Assembly (NCBI GenBank): GCA_024426085.1
Contig: CP087976.1
Span: 62,001 to 126,000, forward strand
Source: Rhizobium sp. RCAM05350
GTDB lineage: Bacteria; Pseudomonadota; Alphaproteobacteria; Rhizobiales; Rhizobiaceae
Length of the DNA stretch: 64,000 nucleotides
Direction: 5' to 3'
Positions 1-9,772 of this stretch are shown here, in pieces. The notes under the pieces were generated by a model. It saw only the letters and a program-made list of their open reading frames with translations. It was not told where the DNA came from and did not search any database. Within the stretch, counting starts at the first letter, position 1. Every line of letters begins with the position of its first letter. Both the position numbers and the translations under genes were made by a program.

Positions 1-321
1 CCGCATTTGATCCCGCCGCTCAAGAGCGTTCAGGAAGGTGTTATCGTCGCCGGTGCCGCTTCGCTTGGCGGACGGGACGATATCAGCCGAACCTCTTTCG
101 ACACGTCGAATTCCCTGGATTTCAGATCCGAGGCCGGCGCCGTCTTCAAGGATGGGAAGGTCGTGCGTTCGGGCGTGATCAATCCATACATCGGATCCAT
201 TGTTGCCCGTGGCATTCCAGCTGAAGTCGTGCAGCGCGTCGTGCTTCAGGGGGAAGATCCGGCGGAAGCCGCAGCCTGGGGCCAGAAGCGCATGCAGGCG
301 ATCGTCGACGACCTGAAGTAG
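1..321 (+). CDS. ABC transporter extracellular solute-binding protein, C-terminal part
   Basis: The frame is open from base 1 to the TAG at 319-321, so the gene starts upstream of the window and only the last 106 residues are seen. The tail (…PAEAAAWGQKRMQAIVDDLK) matches the C-terminal helices of family-1 periplasmic sugar-binding proteins, where the motif 'dpaeAlk…a…i…l' is usual. It is followed by the ATPase and two permeases of the same importer type, so it should be that importer's periplasmic receptor. The substrate cannot be read from this fragment. Family assignment rests on the tail and the neighbours; confidence is moderate. Confidence 0.65.
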   Translation, partial: PHLIPPLKSVQEGVIVAGAASLGGRDDISRTSFDTSNSLDFRSEAGAVFKDGKVVRSGVINPYIGSIVARGIPAEVVQRVVLQGEDPAEAAAWGQKRMQAIVDDLK

Positions 322-381
322 TCCTTCGACAAATCCTATCCGCGTGGCCAGACCACGCGGACATTTTCCCAGGAGAGTTTC

Positions 382-1960
382 ATGTCCCAAGATCAACCGG
401 CCGTTCCGGTCGTGTCGCTGCGCGAGCGCGTAAAATACCCGCCGGCCCAAGCCATGGTGGATTCCTATTTCGCTCCGGCCATTGCCGCAGGTATCCGTTA
501 CCAGTTTGTCGGCGAAATGCGCATCCATCTGGCGCATGCCGTGATGCTTCTCGACTGCGGAATTGTCGGCCGCGACGATATCGCCAAGATCATCGAGGTT
601 CTGCTTGAGCTTGAAAAGGCAGGCCCGCAGGCACTGACAATCGACTACCGTCAGGAGGACCTTTATTCCTACATAGAGCGTTACATCGTCGAAAAGCTTG
701 GTCCCGAAACCGGCGGACGCCTGCACACGGGCCGCAGCCGCAACGATCTGCACACGACCTCATGGCGCTTGTCGCTGCGGACCCGCCTTCTCGACCTTCT
801 CGACGTGGTGAATGGTCTCCGCCGCACGCTGCTCGACCTGGCTGAAAAGCATATCGATACGATCATGCCCGGCTATACACACACGCAGCATGCTCAACCA
901 ATCTCCTTCGGATATTATCTGCTGTCTGCCGGCGATCTCGTCGAACGTGATTTTCGCCGTCTGAGCGCCGCGCTTGGCTGCTGCGACCGCAGCCCGCTCG
1001 AGTTCGGGCGCTCTGTCGACGACCGGCTTTCCGATCAACCGCGAACTGACAGCCCGGCTCCTTGGGTTCTCCGGCTTGGTCGAGATCGGCTATGATGGCG
1101 TGTCCATTCGTGACGACCTTCAGGAAACCGTCGCAGCACTTGCCATTCTTATGACTGGGATTTCACGCGTCGCAACGGACCTGCAAAGCTGGAACACGAT
1201 GGAATTCGGGTTCTTGGAGCTCGACGATGCCTATTCCAGCGTCAGCAGTATCATGCCGCAGAAGAAGAACCCTCAGGCACTCGAGCATGTGAAGGCCGTC
1301 GCCGCAATGGCTATCGGCACACTGAACACGGTGCTCGCAGCCTCGAAGAACACCGCGCTTGCCGATGTCAACGATGGGGTTTCGGCAGGAAACGCGCCTG
1401 CCATCGAAATGATCGAAAAGGCCACAAGGGCTATGTTGGTCTTTGAGGGTGCGTTGCGGACTTTGACGGTCAAGCCCGAGGTCATGCTTCGCTCGGCGGA
1501 AATCGGCTTTGGCACGGCGACGGAACTGGCCGATATCATCGTGCGCGAAACCGGGATGTCGTTTCGCATGGCCCATAATATCGTCAGGCGCGTGGTGCGA
1601 GACACGATCGAAGCTGGCCGCACCGCGATGACGATGACCACGGCCGATCTCGATGAAGCCTGCAAGGCGCTGTTCGGCCATACGCTTGGCATCAGCGAGG
1701 AGGTCGTGCGCAGAGCACTCGACCCGGCCGAGAACCTGAAGAGCCGGACGGTGACGGGAGGCCCGGCGCCTGAGCGGATGCATGAGATGATTGCGCGCCG
1801 CAACACAGCCTTCGGGGAGGATGCGACCCGCATCTCCAACATCCGCAAGCGCCTTGCCGATGCCGATGTCGAGCTTGATACTCAGACGCAAAAGGCCTTG
1901 GGTGGGGCCGGCACGCAGGCCCAAAACCATATGACGGGAGAAAAACATGGCACGCGTTGA
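382..1960 (+). CDS. Argininosuccinate lyase-like enzyme (frameshifted read)
   Basis: This is a fumarase/aspartase-superfamily lyase of the ArgH branch, which splits N-succinyl-type C-N bonds to release fumarate. The first part holds the ArgH motifs HTGRSRND and GYTHTQHAQP; the second holds the mobile-loop signature SSIMPQKKNP. The ATG at 382 follows an AGGAGA ribosome site. The reading frame breaks near 1005-1010: frame 1 reads CDRSPL and frame 2 resumes SGALSTTGFPINRE, so one extra base sits there. The rebuilt length is about 525 residues, slightly longer than typical ArgH (about 460). It lies inside an ABC-importer operon with an enolase-superfamily enzyme rather than with arg genes. That suggests a catabolic paralogue (for example EDDS-lyase-like) rather than the biosynthetic enzyme; this is inference. 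Confidence 0.85.
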
Positions 1961-3005
1961 AATCAAGGAAATCAGCAAGATTTTTGCCGATCATAACGCA
2001 GTCAACAATGTCAGCCTGACGGTCGAGGACGGTGAATTTCTGGTGCTGCTGGGGCCTTCAGGCTGCGGCAAGAGCACGCTGCTGCGGATGATCGCCGGTC
2101 TCGAACTGCCGACCTATGGCGATATCTTCATCGGTGAGCGGCGAGCGACGCGGTTGCAGCCAAAAGACCGTAACATCGCCATGGTGTTCCAGAACTATGC
2201 GCTTTATCCGCATATGACGGTTTACGAGAATATCGCTTTCCCGCTGCGTGTTCGCGGCGTCGACAAGCAGGCAACCGATGCCAAGGTCCAGTGGGCGGCC
2301 GATCTTGTCGGGCTGACGCGGATGCTGAAGCGAAAACCCCGCCAGATGTCGGGTGGCGAACGCCAGCGCATCGCGCTGGCCCGATCGCTGGTGCGCGATC
2401 CCGACGTATTCCTGCTCGATGAGCCCTTGTCGAACTTGGATGCCAAGCTGCGCCACTCGGCTCGCGAAGAGTTGCGGCAGTTCCAGGATCGCGTCGGCGT
2501 TACATCGATCTACGTCACGCATGATCAGGTGGAAGCGATGGGCCTTGGCGACCGTATCGTCGTCATGCAGGCGGGAACTGTGCGGCAGGTCGGCACACCG
2601 GAAGAGATCTACCTGCATCCGGCCGATACGTTCGTCGCCACGTTTATGGGCTCGCCGCCCATGAATCTTGTTGAAACAGATGGTCTGACGCTTGGTTTCC
2701 GGCCGGAGAGCTTTCTCCCGGCGGTGGGATTTGCCAGCGATATCGCCGTGACCCCGATCACGTTCAACGTGCATCGCGTCGAATATCTCGGTGGCGACAG
2801 GTTGCTTTACGGCAATGTCATGGGGAGCCTGCCGAACACGGCGGCAATTGCACGCATCCCCTCAAGCGTTGCCTACACGCCGATCCTCGGCAGCGAGGCC
2901 AAGTTCGCAGTCGCCAACGCCGATCTGCGCCGCTTCGACAAGGACACCGGAAAAGCAATCGAACAGCACAAACCGGTCGAAAACCGGAGGGCTGCCTATG
3001 TCTAG
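1947..3005 (+). CDS. Sugar-type ABC transporter ATP-binding protein (MalK/UgpC family)
   Basis: This is the cytoplasmic ATPase that powers the importer with the two following permeases. Walker A GPSGCGKST is at about residues 36-44, the Q-loop in MVFQNYALYPHMTV, the ABC signature SGGERQRIALARSL, Walker B VFLLDEP, the D-loop SNLDAKL and the switch histidine in YVTHDQVEA. A C-terminal TOBE-like part follows from about residue 240. The length of 352 is normal and the frame is intact. The ATG at 1947 (GGGAGA just upstream) overlaps the end of the lyase gene by 14 bases, which supports one transcript and translational coupling. Confidence 0.93.
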   Translation: MARVEIKEISKIFADHNAVNNVSLTVEDGEFLVLLGPSGCGKSTLLRMIAGLELPTYGDIFIGERRATRLQPKDRNIAMVFQNYALYPHMTVYENIAFPLRVRGVDKQATDAKVQWAADLVGLTRMLKRKPRQMSGGERQRIALARSLVRDPDVFLLDEPLSNLDAKLRHSAREELRQFQDRVGVTSIYVTHDQVEAMGLGDRIVVMQAGTVRQVGTPEEIYLHPADTFVATFMGSPPMNLVETDGLTLGFRPESFLPAVGFASDIAVTPITFNVHRVEYLGGDRLLYGNVMGSLPNTAAIARIPSSVAYTPILGSEAKFAVANADLRRFDKDTGKAIEQHKPVENRRAAYV

Positions 3006-3901
3006 CCCAGCTCCAAACAACACCCTGGCGGGTGATCGCGTCCTTGCCTATGCCACATTGGCGCCCAGCGCCTTTCTTCTCCTTCTGCTCGCCGGCGTGC
3101 CGACCATCACGGTGTTTTTCACGGCGATGCAGGACATCGGCATGGGTGACCTGAGCGGCCCCTATGTTGGTCTGGACAATTTTGCGTGGGCGCTCAGCGA
3201 GCCCTCCTTCTATACGGCTCTCGGCAACACCTTCGTCTGGGTTTTCGGCAGTGTTTCGCTGGAGATGGTCCTTGGGCTTGGGTTGGCGCTGCTCTTGAAC
3301 AAGGCCTTCATGTTTCGCGGCGCGGCCCGTGCCATCATTCTGGCCCCTTATCTCGTGCCTACGGTAGTGGCTGTGCTTACCTGGCGATACATGCTTCACG
3401 ACATCGTCGGCATCGTCAACGCCGCCCTGATGAACATCGGCATCATCAACCAGCCTGTACTCTGGTTGAACAGCCAGTCACTTGCCATGACCTCCGTCAT
3501 CGTCGTCGGCGTGTGGAAATTCTTTCCCTTCGCGGTTATCGCCCTTCTCGGGATACTGCAGTCCATTCCGCAGGAGCAGTATGAAGCAGCCAGCATCGAT
3601 GGTGCATCCAGCTTTCAACAGTTCTGGAGCATCACCCTGCCCTACGTCATGCCGGTCTTCCTGCTGACGACGCTGCTTCGCTCGATCTGGACGTTTCACA
3701 AGTTCGAGATCATCTACCTGATGACGGGCGGCGGACCGCTGGATTCCACCACGACGCTGCCGATCCTCGTCTACATCAAGGCCTTTTCCGATTTCGAATT
3801 CGGGCGCGCCGCAGGCGGTCGCCATTATCACGCTCGGCATCTTGTGCGTGCTCCTTGCCATCTACTTCATCCTCATGAAAAAAGCGGAGGCACGCCAATG
3901 A
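2998..3901 (+). CDS. ABC sugar permease, UgpA/MalF type
   Basis: An inner-membrane permease with a first hydrophobic segment at about residues 14-38 (APSAFLLLLLAGVPTITVFF) and several later ones. It carries the EAA loop that docks the ATPase (EQYEAASIDGASSFQQFWSITLP) and the family-typical TGGGPLDSTTTLP near the last helix. The start is the ATG at 2998, which overlaps the ATPase stop and follows CGGAGGG. An indel at about 3812-3820 moves the last helix (AVAIITLGILCVLLAIYFIL) into another frame, giving the true stop at 3899-3901. Rebuilt length is about 301 residues. It ends in an ATGA overlap with the next permease. Confidence 0.88.
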
Positions 3902-4800
3902 CCGCGTTGACCACATCTTATCCTGAGGCAAGTAGACAGCCCCGTCGTAATTTCGGAAATGGCCGACGTTCATCATCTGACGTCGCGCGCCCTTCTCTAC
4001 CTGCTGGTGCTGACGGCTGTCTCCGTTGTCGGTTTCCCGCTTTTCTGGATGGTCCTTTGCTCATTCAAGCCTGGCGGAGAGCTCTACACGGTACCCCCGA
4101 CATTCCTGCCTAATGAATGGACACTGCAGAACTACCGGGATCTGTTCGTACAGACGAATTTTCTGACCTATTTCGCCAACAGCCTGATCGTGGCCGGCGG
4201 CGCGACGGTACTGTCGCTGGTGATCGGCGGTCTGGGCGCCTACAGCCTCAGCCGGTTCAAATTCTTCGGCATCGCAGCTTTTTCCAACATGGCGCTCATC
4301 TGCTACATGCTGCCCGAAGTGCTGATCGTCCTTCCGCTTTACATCTACGTGGTGAAGCTTGGACTTGCCGATACCCTGATATCGCTGATCATCGCCAACA
4401 CCGCCTTCACACTGCCACTGGCGCTGTGGTTCATGCGGTCCTATTTCAACGCCATTCCCGTCAGTCTTGAAGAAAGCGCGATGATTGACGGCTGCACCCG
4501 GCTACAGGCGATGATGCGATTACCGTGCCGCTTGCGCTGCCCGGCATCATTTCGGTTGGGGTGTTCAGCTTCAACCACGCCTGGAACGAGTTCCTGTTTG
4601 CACTGGTCTTCACGTCTTCGGAGCGAAACAAGACGCTGCCGCTAGGCCTCGCGACCTGGATCGGACAGGACAACATTTATTCCTGGGGCATGCTCCTGGC
4701 CGGCGCGGTTCTGGTCACCATCCCCGTCGTGCTCTTCTACCTTCTGGTCCAGCGCAAACTTGTCGTTGGCCTCTCCGAAGGCGGCTCGAAGGGCGAGTAA
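3898..4800 (+). CDS. ABC sugar permease, UgpE/MalG type
   Basis: The second membrane subunit of the importer. It shows VVGFPLFWMVLCSFK in the first helix, SLIVAGGATVLSLVIGGLGAYSLSRF, and the EAA loop PVSLEESAMIDGCTRLQ continuing to VPLALPGI. The ATG at 3898 overlaps the preceding stop (ATGA). Its frame breaks near 3955; an in-frame ATG at 3959 is the alternative start. A second break near 4518 (one base missing in ATGATGCG-ATTACC) moves the last third into another frame, ending at 4800. Rebuilt length is about 300 residues, normal for the family. Confidence in function is high; the exact N-terminus is uncertain. Confidence 0.85.
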
Positions 4801-4827
4801 AACACCCACTAAAATCCGGAGGATACA

Positions 4828-5935
4828 ATGAAGATCAAGAACGTGACGGTCATCGCCGTCGAGATCCCGCTTGCCCGCAATTTCGGCGGAAGCAGGTACA
4901 ATGTCACCAAACGCTGCACGATCATCACCCAGATGGAGACCGACACTGGGCTGATCAGCGAGATCTACAACGGCGACAGCCGCGACCACATGCGCGAAAT
5001 CGTCGACATCATCGAAAACGAGCTCGCCCCCGATGGTGATCGGCGAAGAGGTCTTTGCCGTCGAGCGTCTGTGGAAGAAAATGTTCAAGGCGGCCGAGTG
5101 GAATCGCGACCGCAAGCTGGTCATGGAGGCGATCGCCTGCATCGACAGCGCTATATGGGACCTGATGGGCAAGGCAGCGGGCGTCAATGTCTGCAGGCTG
5201 CTGGGCGGTTATCGCCAGGAGTTGCCGATGATTTGTATCGGCGGCTATTACGAGGAGGGCAAGACGCTGTCCGATCTCGGAAAGGAAATGGAGCAGCTCC
5301 ACGAGGCTGGGCTGGCCGGCTGCAAGGTGAAGGTCGGAGGCTTGAGCGCCGAGAAGGACGCTGAACGCGTCGAAGCTGCGCGCAAGGGTGCCGGCGACGA
5401 TTTCTGGATCGCGGTCGATGCCAATCGCGGCTGGCCGATCTCCGAGGCCACCCGTTTCGCCAGGATGATCGAGAAATACAACATCTCGTGGTTCGAAGAG
5501 CCGTGCCATTGGTACGACGATGCCCGGATGATGGCGCAGGTACGGCGTTCAACCTCGATTCCGATCAACTCGGGACAAAGCGAGGCGACCGCCGCGGGTA
5601 TCCGCCGAATGGTGGCAGAGAACGCCGTCGATATCGTCAATTTCGATGCCTCGGAGGCAGGCGGCATTACGGAATGGCGAAGGGCGGCTGCTCTTTGCGC
5701 CCTCAACGATATTCGTGTGGGTCATCACGAGGAATCGCAGATCGCCATGCACATGATCGTGGCAATCCCGAACGGCCTTTGTGTCGAATGCTTCGAGCCG
5801 GCGCGCGATCCGATCTGGGCTGGCATGATCGCCAATCGTCCCAATCCGAAAAACGGTATGATTCAGGTGCCGCAGGGTCCCGGTTTCGGGGTCGAACTGG
5901 ACTGGGACATGGTCAAACGATACCGCGTCAACTGA
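4828..5935 (+). CDS. Mandelate racemase/enolase-superfamily enzyme
   Basis: A metal-dependent alpha/beta-barrel enzyme that abstracts the alpha-proton of a carboxylate (acid-sugar dehydratase or racemase). Visible active-site elements are the KxK lysines in KVKVGG, and metal ligands in the strands WIAVDANRG, ISWFEEP and VDIVNFDASEAGG. A late histidine in VGHHEESQ points to the mandelate-racemase subgroup. The ATG at 4828 follows CGGAGG. A run of four C near 5028-5031 has one base too many: ENELAP continues as MVIGEEVFAVERLW in the next frame. Rebuilt length is about 368 residues, normal. Its position after an importer suggests it acts on the imported acid; the substrate is not deducible. Confidence 0.85.
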
Positions 5936-5946
5936 GCGGCAATCCG

Positions 5947-7188
5947 ATGAGCACGGCCGAAATTTCGAGACGGATATCCGTCCCGAAAAGGCAAATGCAG
6001 GTGCGGCGGGCAAAGCAGGTCCGCCTCACGGCTGCCTTCCTGCTGATGTTCATTTCCGGTCTCGTCTGGAGCACGTTCGGACTGTTCCTGATTTCGCTCG
6101 AGGGTGAGTTTCACTGGTCACGCTCGGCCATCTCGGGAGCATACGGAACGTTCGCGATGGTCAATGCATTGACGGCGCCAGCCTTCGGCTATGCCATGAC
6201 GCGATGGGACAGCCGGCGCCTTCTCGCCGGCACATCTCTGTTGCTGGGGCTCGCCTTTTGCGGGCTGGCCTTCGTCGAGACGATCGGGCAATTCTGGCTG
6301 GTCTTCGGCATTCTGGCGGGGCTTGGCACGCATTGTACCAGTTCGTTTGCAGTCTTCTCCGTTCTTGCCGGCCGTTTTCGCAAAAACCGGCCACCGCCAT
6401 GGCCATAGCAGACGCCGGCTCAGGCCTGGCCGCCTTCATCGGCCTGCCGGTCATTCACTGGATCATCAGCGATTATGGCTGGCGAAGCGCTTATTTCGCG
6501 CTTGGTATCCTGATCGCATCGCTCGGCATGCTGCTCCATCTGATTGCTATGGATCGCGTCCGGCATTCACCATCGCGGCGGTCGTCAAGCAGCGGGTTGA
6601 ATGTGATGCATCTCGCCCTCCCAGTGCTCGCGCTGAGCTATTTCTGCGGGTCGGCGGCCTATCACGGTTTGCTGACACAGCAGATTGCCCTGTTTGACGA
6701 ACACAATGTGCCGGAAGACACAGCAGTCTGGCTTGCCGCTGTTGCAGGTCTCGTCATCTTCATTTGGAGACTGATATCTGGATGGATGTGCGATCGGTGG
6801 GGCCCTGCGCGCATCATGGGGCTCTGCAGCGATTGCAACCGTATTGACCTTTCTGACGCTCGCGCTGGTTTTTACGACCCAGAGCTCGCCGGCGCTCTTT
6901 CTATATCCGCTCGTTCTCGGGGTCGCGTTTGGCGGCCAACAGGTCCTCCTCGCCAGCGGAGCCGGCAAGATCTTTCCGTTGGTCGCGTTGGCCGGCATCC
7001 TCGGCATATGCCGTCTGTCAGCGGGCCTGGGCATGGCTGCAGGCCCGGTCATGACCGGTTATGTGCATGATGTAACGGGCAAATACACACTGGCAATTGT
7101 CGCCTTGGGCGTGGTCTCGCTTTGCCACTTCATAAGCTTTCTGTTTGCAATTAGATTCAAAGCGACCGCTCAACTTAGTCATGATTAA
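5947..7188 (+). CDS. Major facilitator superfamily transporter
   Basis: An inner-membrane transporter of about 413 residues with around twelve hydrophobic segments, starting with LTAAFLLMFISGLVWSTFGLFLISLEGEFHWSRS. The 'W-S-R-S' after helix 1 is typical of the MFS monocarboxylate/oxalate-formate-like branch. Two breaks split it: near 6385-6395 (RFRKNR to ATAMAIADAGSG) and near 6825 (GPARIMGL to ATVLTFLTLALV). The stop is the TAA at 7186-7188. It begins 12 bases after the enolase-family gene, so it probably belongs to the same operon and may export or import the organic acid handled there. Confidence 0.85.
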
Positions 7189-7211
7189 CTCGCTAAAGTG
7201 ATCGCCTTGAA

Positions 7212-7246
7212 GGGATCCGAACCTACGACATGTGATTTAAAAGCTC
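7212..7246 (-). other. Short tRNA 3'-half-like remnant at the left edge of the Dnd island (tentative)
   Basis: Read on the minus strand, this stretch resembles the anticodon loop (CTTTTAA), variable region and T-loop (GGTTCGGATCC) of a tRNA, here Lys-UUU-like. The anticodon stem does not pair and the T-stem is imperfect, so it is not a functional tRNA. Such remnants often mark integration sites of genomic islands, and this one lies 230-260 bases before dndA. I found no matching copy near 20.2 kb. Chance resemblance is possible. Confidence 0.2.
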
Positions 7247-7473
7247 TTCGAAATCAAGGATCCACGCTCCGGTTCGTGTGCTATCTCAATGATTTTTCGG
7301 AGGGAATAGCAAGCGGCTGGTCCTGCGCGTTGGTTTGGTGCGCCGCGCTACCGCTGGCCGGTTTTCTGGGGACTCGTATAACCTTTATGGATGAATTGTT
7401 GCAGAATCTGTGTATTGTCATTGGTCAACGCGGCCCCGCTTGGTTGGAGCGAATTTGAAGAATCGACGAGCTT

Positions 7474-8616
7474 ATGCCGATTTATCTCGACTATCATTCC
7501 CATGCGCCCATGCATCCAACCGCAAGGGATGCAACCTTCGAAGCATATGAACGCTTCGACGCGAACCCGCATTCCACCCATCTCCACGGCGCGGCAGCTC
7601 ACGACGCCGTAGAAAAATCCCGCGGACAAGTCGCTGGGCTCCTCGGCGCACGTCCGTCGGAAATCGTGTTCACCTCCGGTGCAACGGAGGCCAACAACCT
7701 GGTGTTTGCTGGGCTGCGAGATCACCTGATCGGACTCGGTAGGACAAGGATCGCAGTCAGCACGATCGAGCACCCATCCGTGCTCAAGGCCGCTGAAACA
7801 CTTCGCCGCGATAACTTGGAGGTCGATTTCCTGCCCGTTCAGCCGGATGGCCTGATCGACTTGGAGGCGGCGGCGGCGGCGATCACGCCAGCGACGGGCC
7901 TCGTGTCTGTCGCGGCGGCAAACCATGAGGTAGGTGTGCTGCAGCCACTCGCGGCGCTTTCCGAGATTGCGAGGGCGCGGGGAGCCTTTTCCACTCCGAT
8001 CTAGCCCAGGCCGCTGGAAAAATTGAGGCAGATCTGCGGCTTTTCGATCTGGCAAGCGTCTCGAGCCACAAGCTCGGTGGTCCTGGAGGCATAGGGGCCC
8101 TCTACGTGAGGCGGCTTCTCAAGCCGAAAATGGGCGCTTCTCGCTGGTGGGGGCAAGAAGCAGGATTGCGATCGGGCACCCTACCCGCTCCTCTCTGCAT
8201 AGGCTTCGGAGCGGCATGCCAGATCGCCGCGGAGGAAATGCCTGAAACGCTAACGCGTGCGGACACTGCGCGACGCCCTCCTGGCAGAGCTCCTGGCGGT
8301 TCCCGGTTCGAGGCTGAACGGATCGGCCACTTTCCGGCTTCCGGGGAACATCAACATCTCGTTTGACGAAGTGGACGGCGAGGCATTGGCGTATCACCTT
8401 CAGCAGGTCGTCTCCGTGTCGACCGGATCGACATGCAGTGCGAAATCACTCGAGCCCTCCCCCGTTCTGCTGGCAATGAGCTTGCCGCGGCATGTGGCCG
8501 AGTCCGCCATACGTATCGGAATTGGAGCACTGACAACGGAAACGGATATCGAGGTCGCGGCTCAGGCCATCACGGCCAGCGTCGCTGAACTGCGATCCGT
8601 TCGGAGACGCGCATGA
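7474..8616 (+). CDS. dndA: Cysteine desulfurase, DndA/IscS-like
   Basis: A PLP enzyme that removes sulfur from cysteine as a protein persulfide, here presumably to feed DndC. Motifs: GATEANNLVF, HPSVLKA, the PLP lysine in SSHKLGGPGG, and the catalytic-cysteine loop STGSTCSAKSLEPS. Rebuilt length is about 380, normal for NifS/IscS. Two breaks are present: near 7988 (a base missing before TTTTCC; the true reading is HSDLAQAAGKIEADLR) and near 8250. The ATG at 7474 opens YLDYHSHAPMHP, the usual N-terminus. The gene overlaps dndC by ATGA, so they are coupled. It could be a generic NifS, but the position directly before dndC supports the DndA role. Confidence 0.9.
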
Positions 8617-9744
8617 ATATCGTGGCACACCCGGTGGAGGCCCAGGCTGCCGACAAAACTGGCTTGGGGGCAAAGCTCAAGTCCGTGCTTGCGATCTTCG
8701 GGACGAGTATCTGCAACCGCATTCCACGCCGTGGATCATAGGGTTCTCAGGCGGCAAGGACAGCACGCTGCTGGCGCAGCTTGTTTTCGAAATGCTGTTG
8801 GCCCTGCCGCCTCGCCTCCGCGCGAGGCGCGTGCATGTCGTGGCGAACGACACGCTGGTCGAATCTCCGGTCATTGCGAGCCACCTTCAGTCTGTGCTGG
8901 ACCGTATCGCCGGCTCGATCGACGCGCTTCGGCTGCCTGTAACCGTGGCCAAAACCGTACCGGACACCGACCATACATTTTGGGTAAACCTCATCGGGCG
9001 TGGCTATCCATCCCCCAGCAGGATGTTTCCTGCTGGTGCACCGACAGGATGAAGATCATCCCGACGACCGACTACATCCAGACCCAAGTCGACCAGTCCG
9101 GACAGACGATTCTTCTGCTCGGGGTCAGGCGCGCCGAGTCGTCTCAGAGAGCGCGTAGCGTCGAGCGATACGAGAACGGCGAGCGTCTGAACGCGCATAA
9201 CAGTCTGAAGAACTGCTACGTCTACAAGCCGATCGTGGAACTCTCCACCGATGAGGTTTGGCAAACATTGCTGCAATCGAGCCCGCCCTGGGGCGGCACT
9301 CACCGAGAGCTGGTCACCATGTACCGCAATGCAGGTGCGGGCGAGTGCCCGCTCGTTACAGACAAAACCGAAGCGCCTTCCTGCGGGACAAGTTCCTCTC
9401 GTTTTGGCTGCTGGACGTGCACCGTTGTCGAAAAGGACAAAAGCGCTGAGTCTTTTATCGAGTCAGGCTACGGCGATCTCGAACCTCTCCTTGAATTTCG
9501 CGACTGGCTCAAGGAAATCCGTGAGGACGGATCGATGAGGATGGCCACCCGCCGGAACGGGAAGCTGAATTTCGTAGGAGACGGACGCCTTATTCCAGGC
9601 CCCTTTACACTGGACGCCAGACGACAAATCCTCGATAAGCTAGTCGCCATGCAGGCGGAGGTCTCCTTGCCACTCATCAGTGACGAGGAAATCTCCGCTA
9701 TCAAACGGATATGGGCAGAGGATCTTTCCAATCTTTCTGCCTAA
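8613..9744 (+). CDS. dndC: DNA phosphorothioation sulfurtransferase DndC
   Basis: A PAPS-reductase-like PP-loop protein that activates the DNA backbone and transfers sulfur during phosphorothioation. The PP-loop FSGGKDSTLL is near residue 45. The typical DndC cysteine region is complete: GECPLVTDK then APSCG…SRFGCWTCTVVEKDKS, with cysteines expected to hold a 4Fe-4S cluster. The start ATG at 8613 overlaps the dndA stop. Two breaks occur, at about 8665-8690 (before LRDEYLQPHS) and about 9025 (before WCTDRMKIIPTTDYI). Rebuilt length is about 376 residues, shorter than many DndC proteins (roughly 450-550). Together with dndA and dndD this is the strongest evidence for a Dnd system. Confidence 0.93.
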
Positions 9745-9772
9745 ACGGCGCAGGATCGCATGGCTGTAATGT

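Noticed and set aside
1163..1978. Long open frames antisense to the lyase, and similar antisense frames over nearly every GC-rich gene
   Set aside because: They show no domains and lie opposite genes with clear catalytic motifs, as expected from high-GC codon use.
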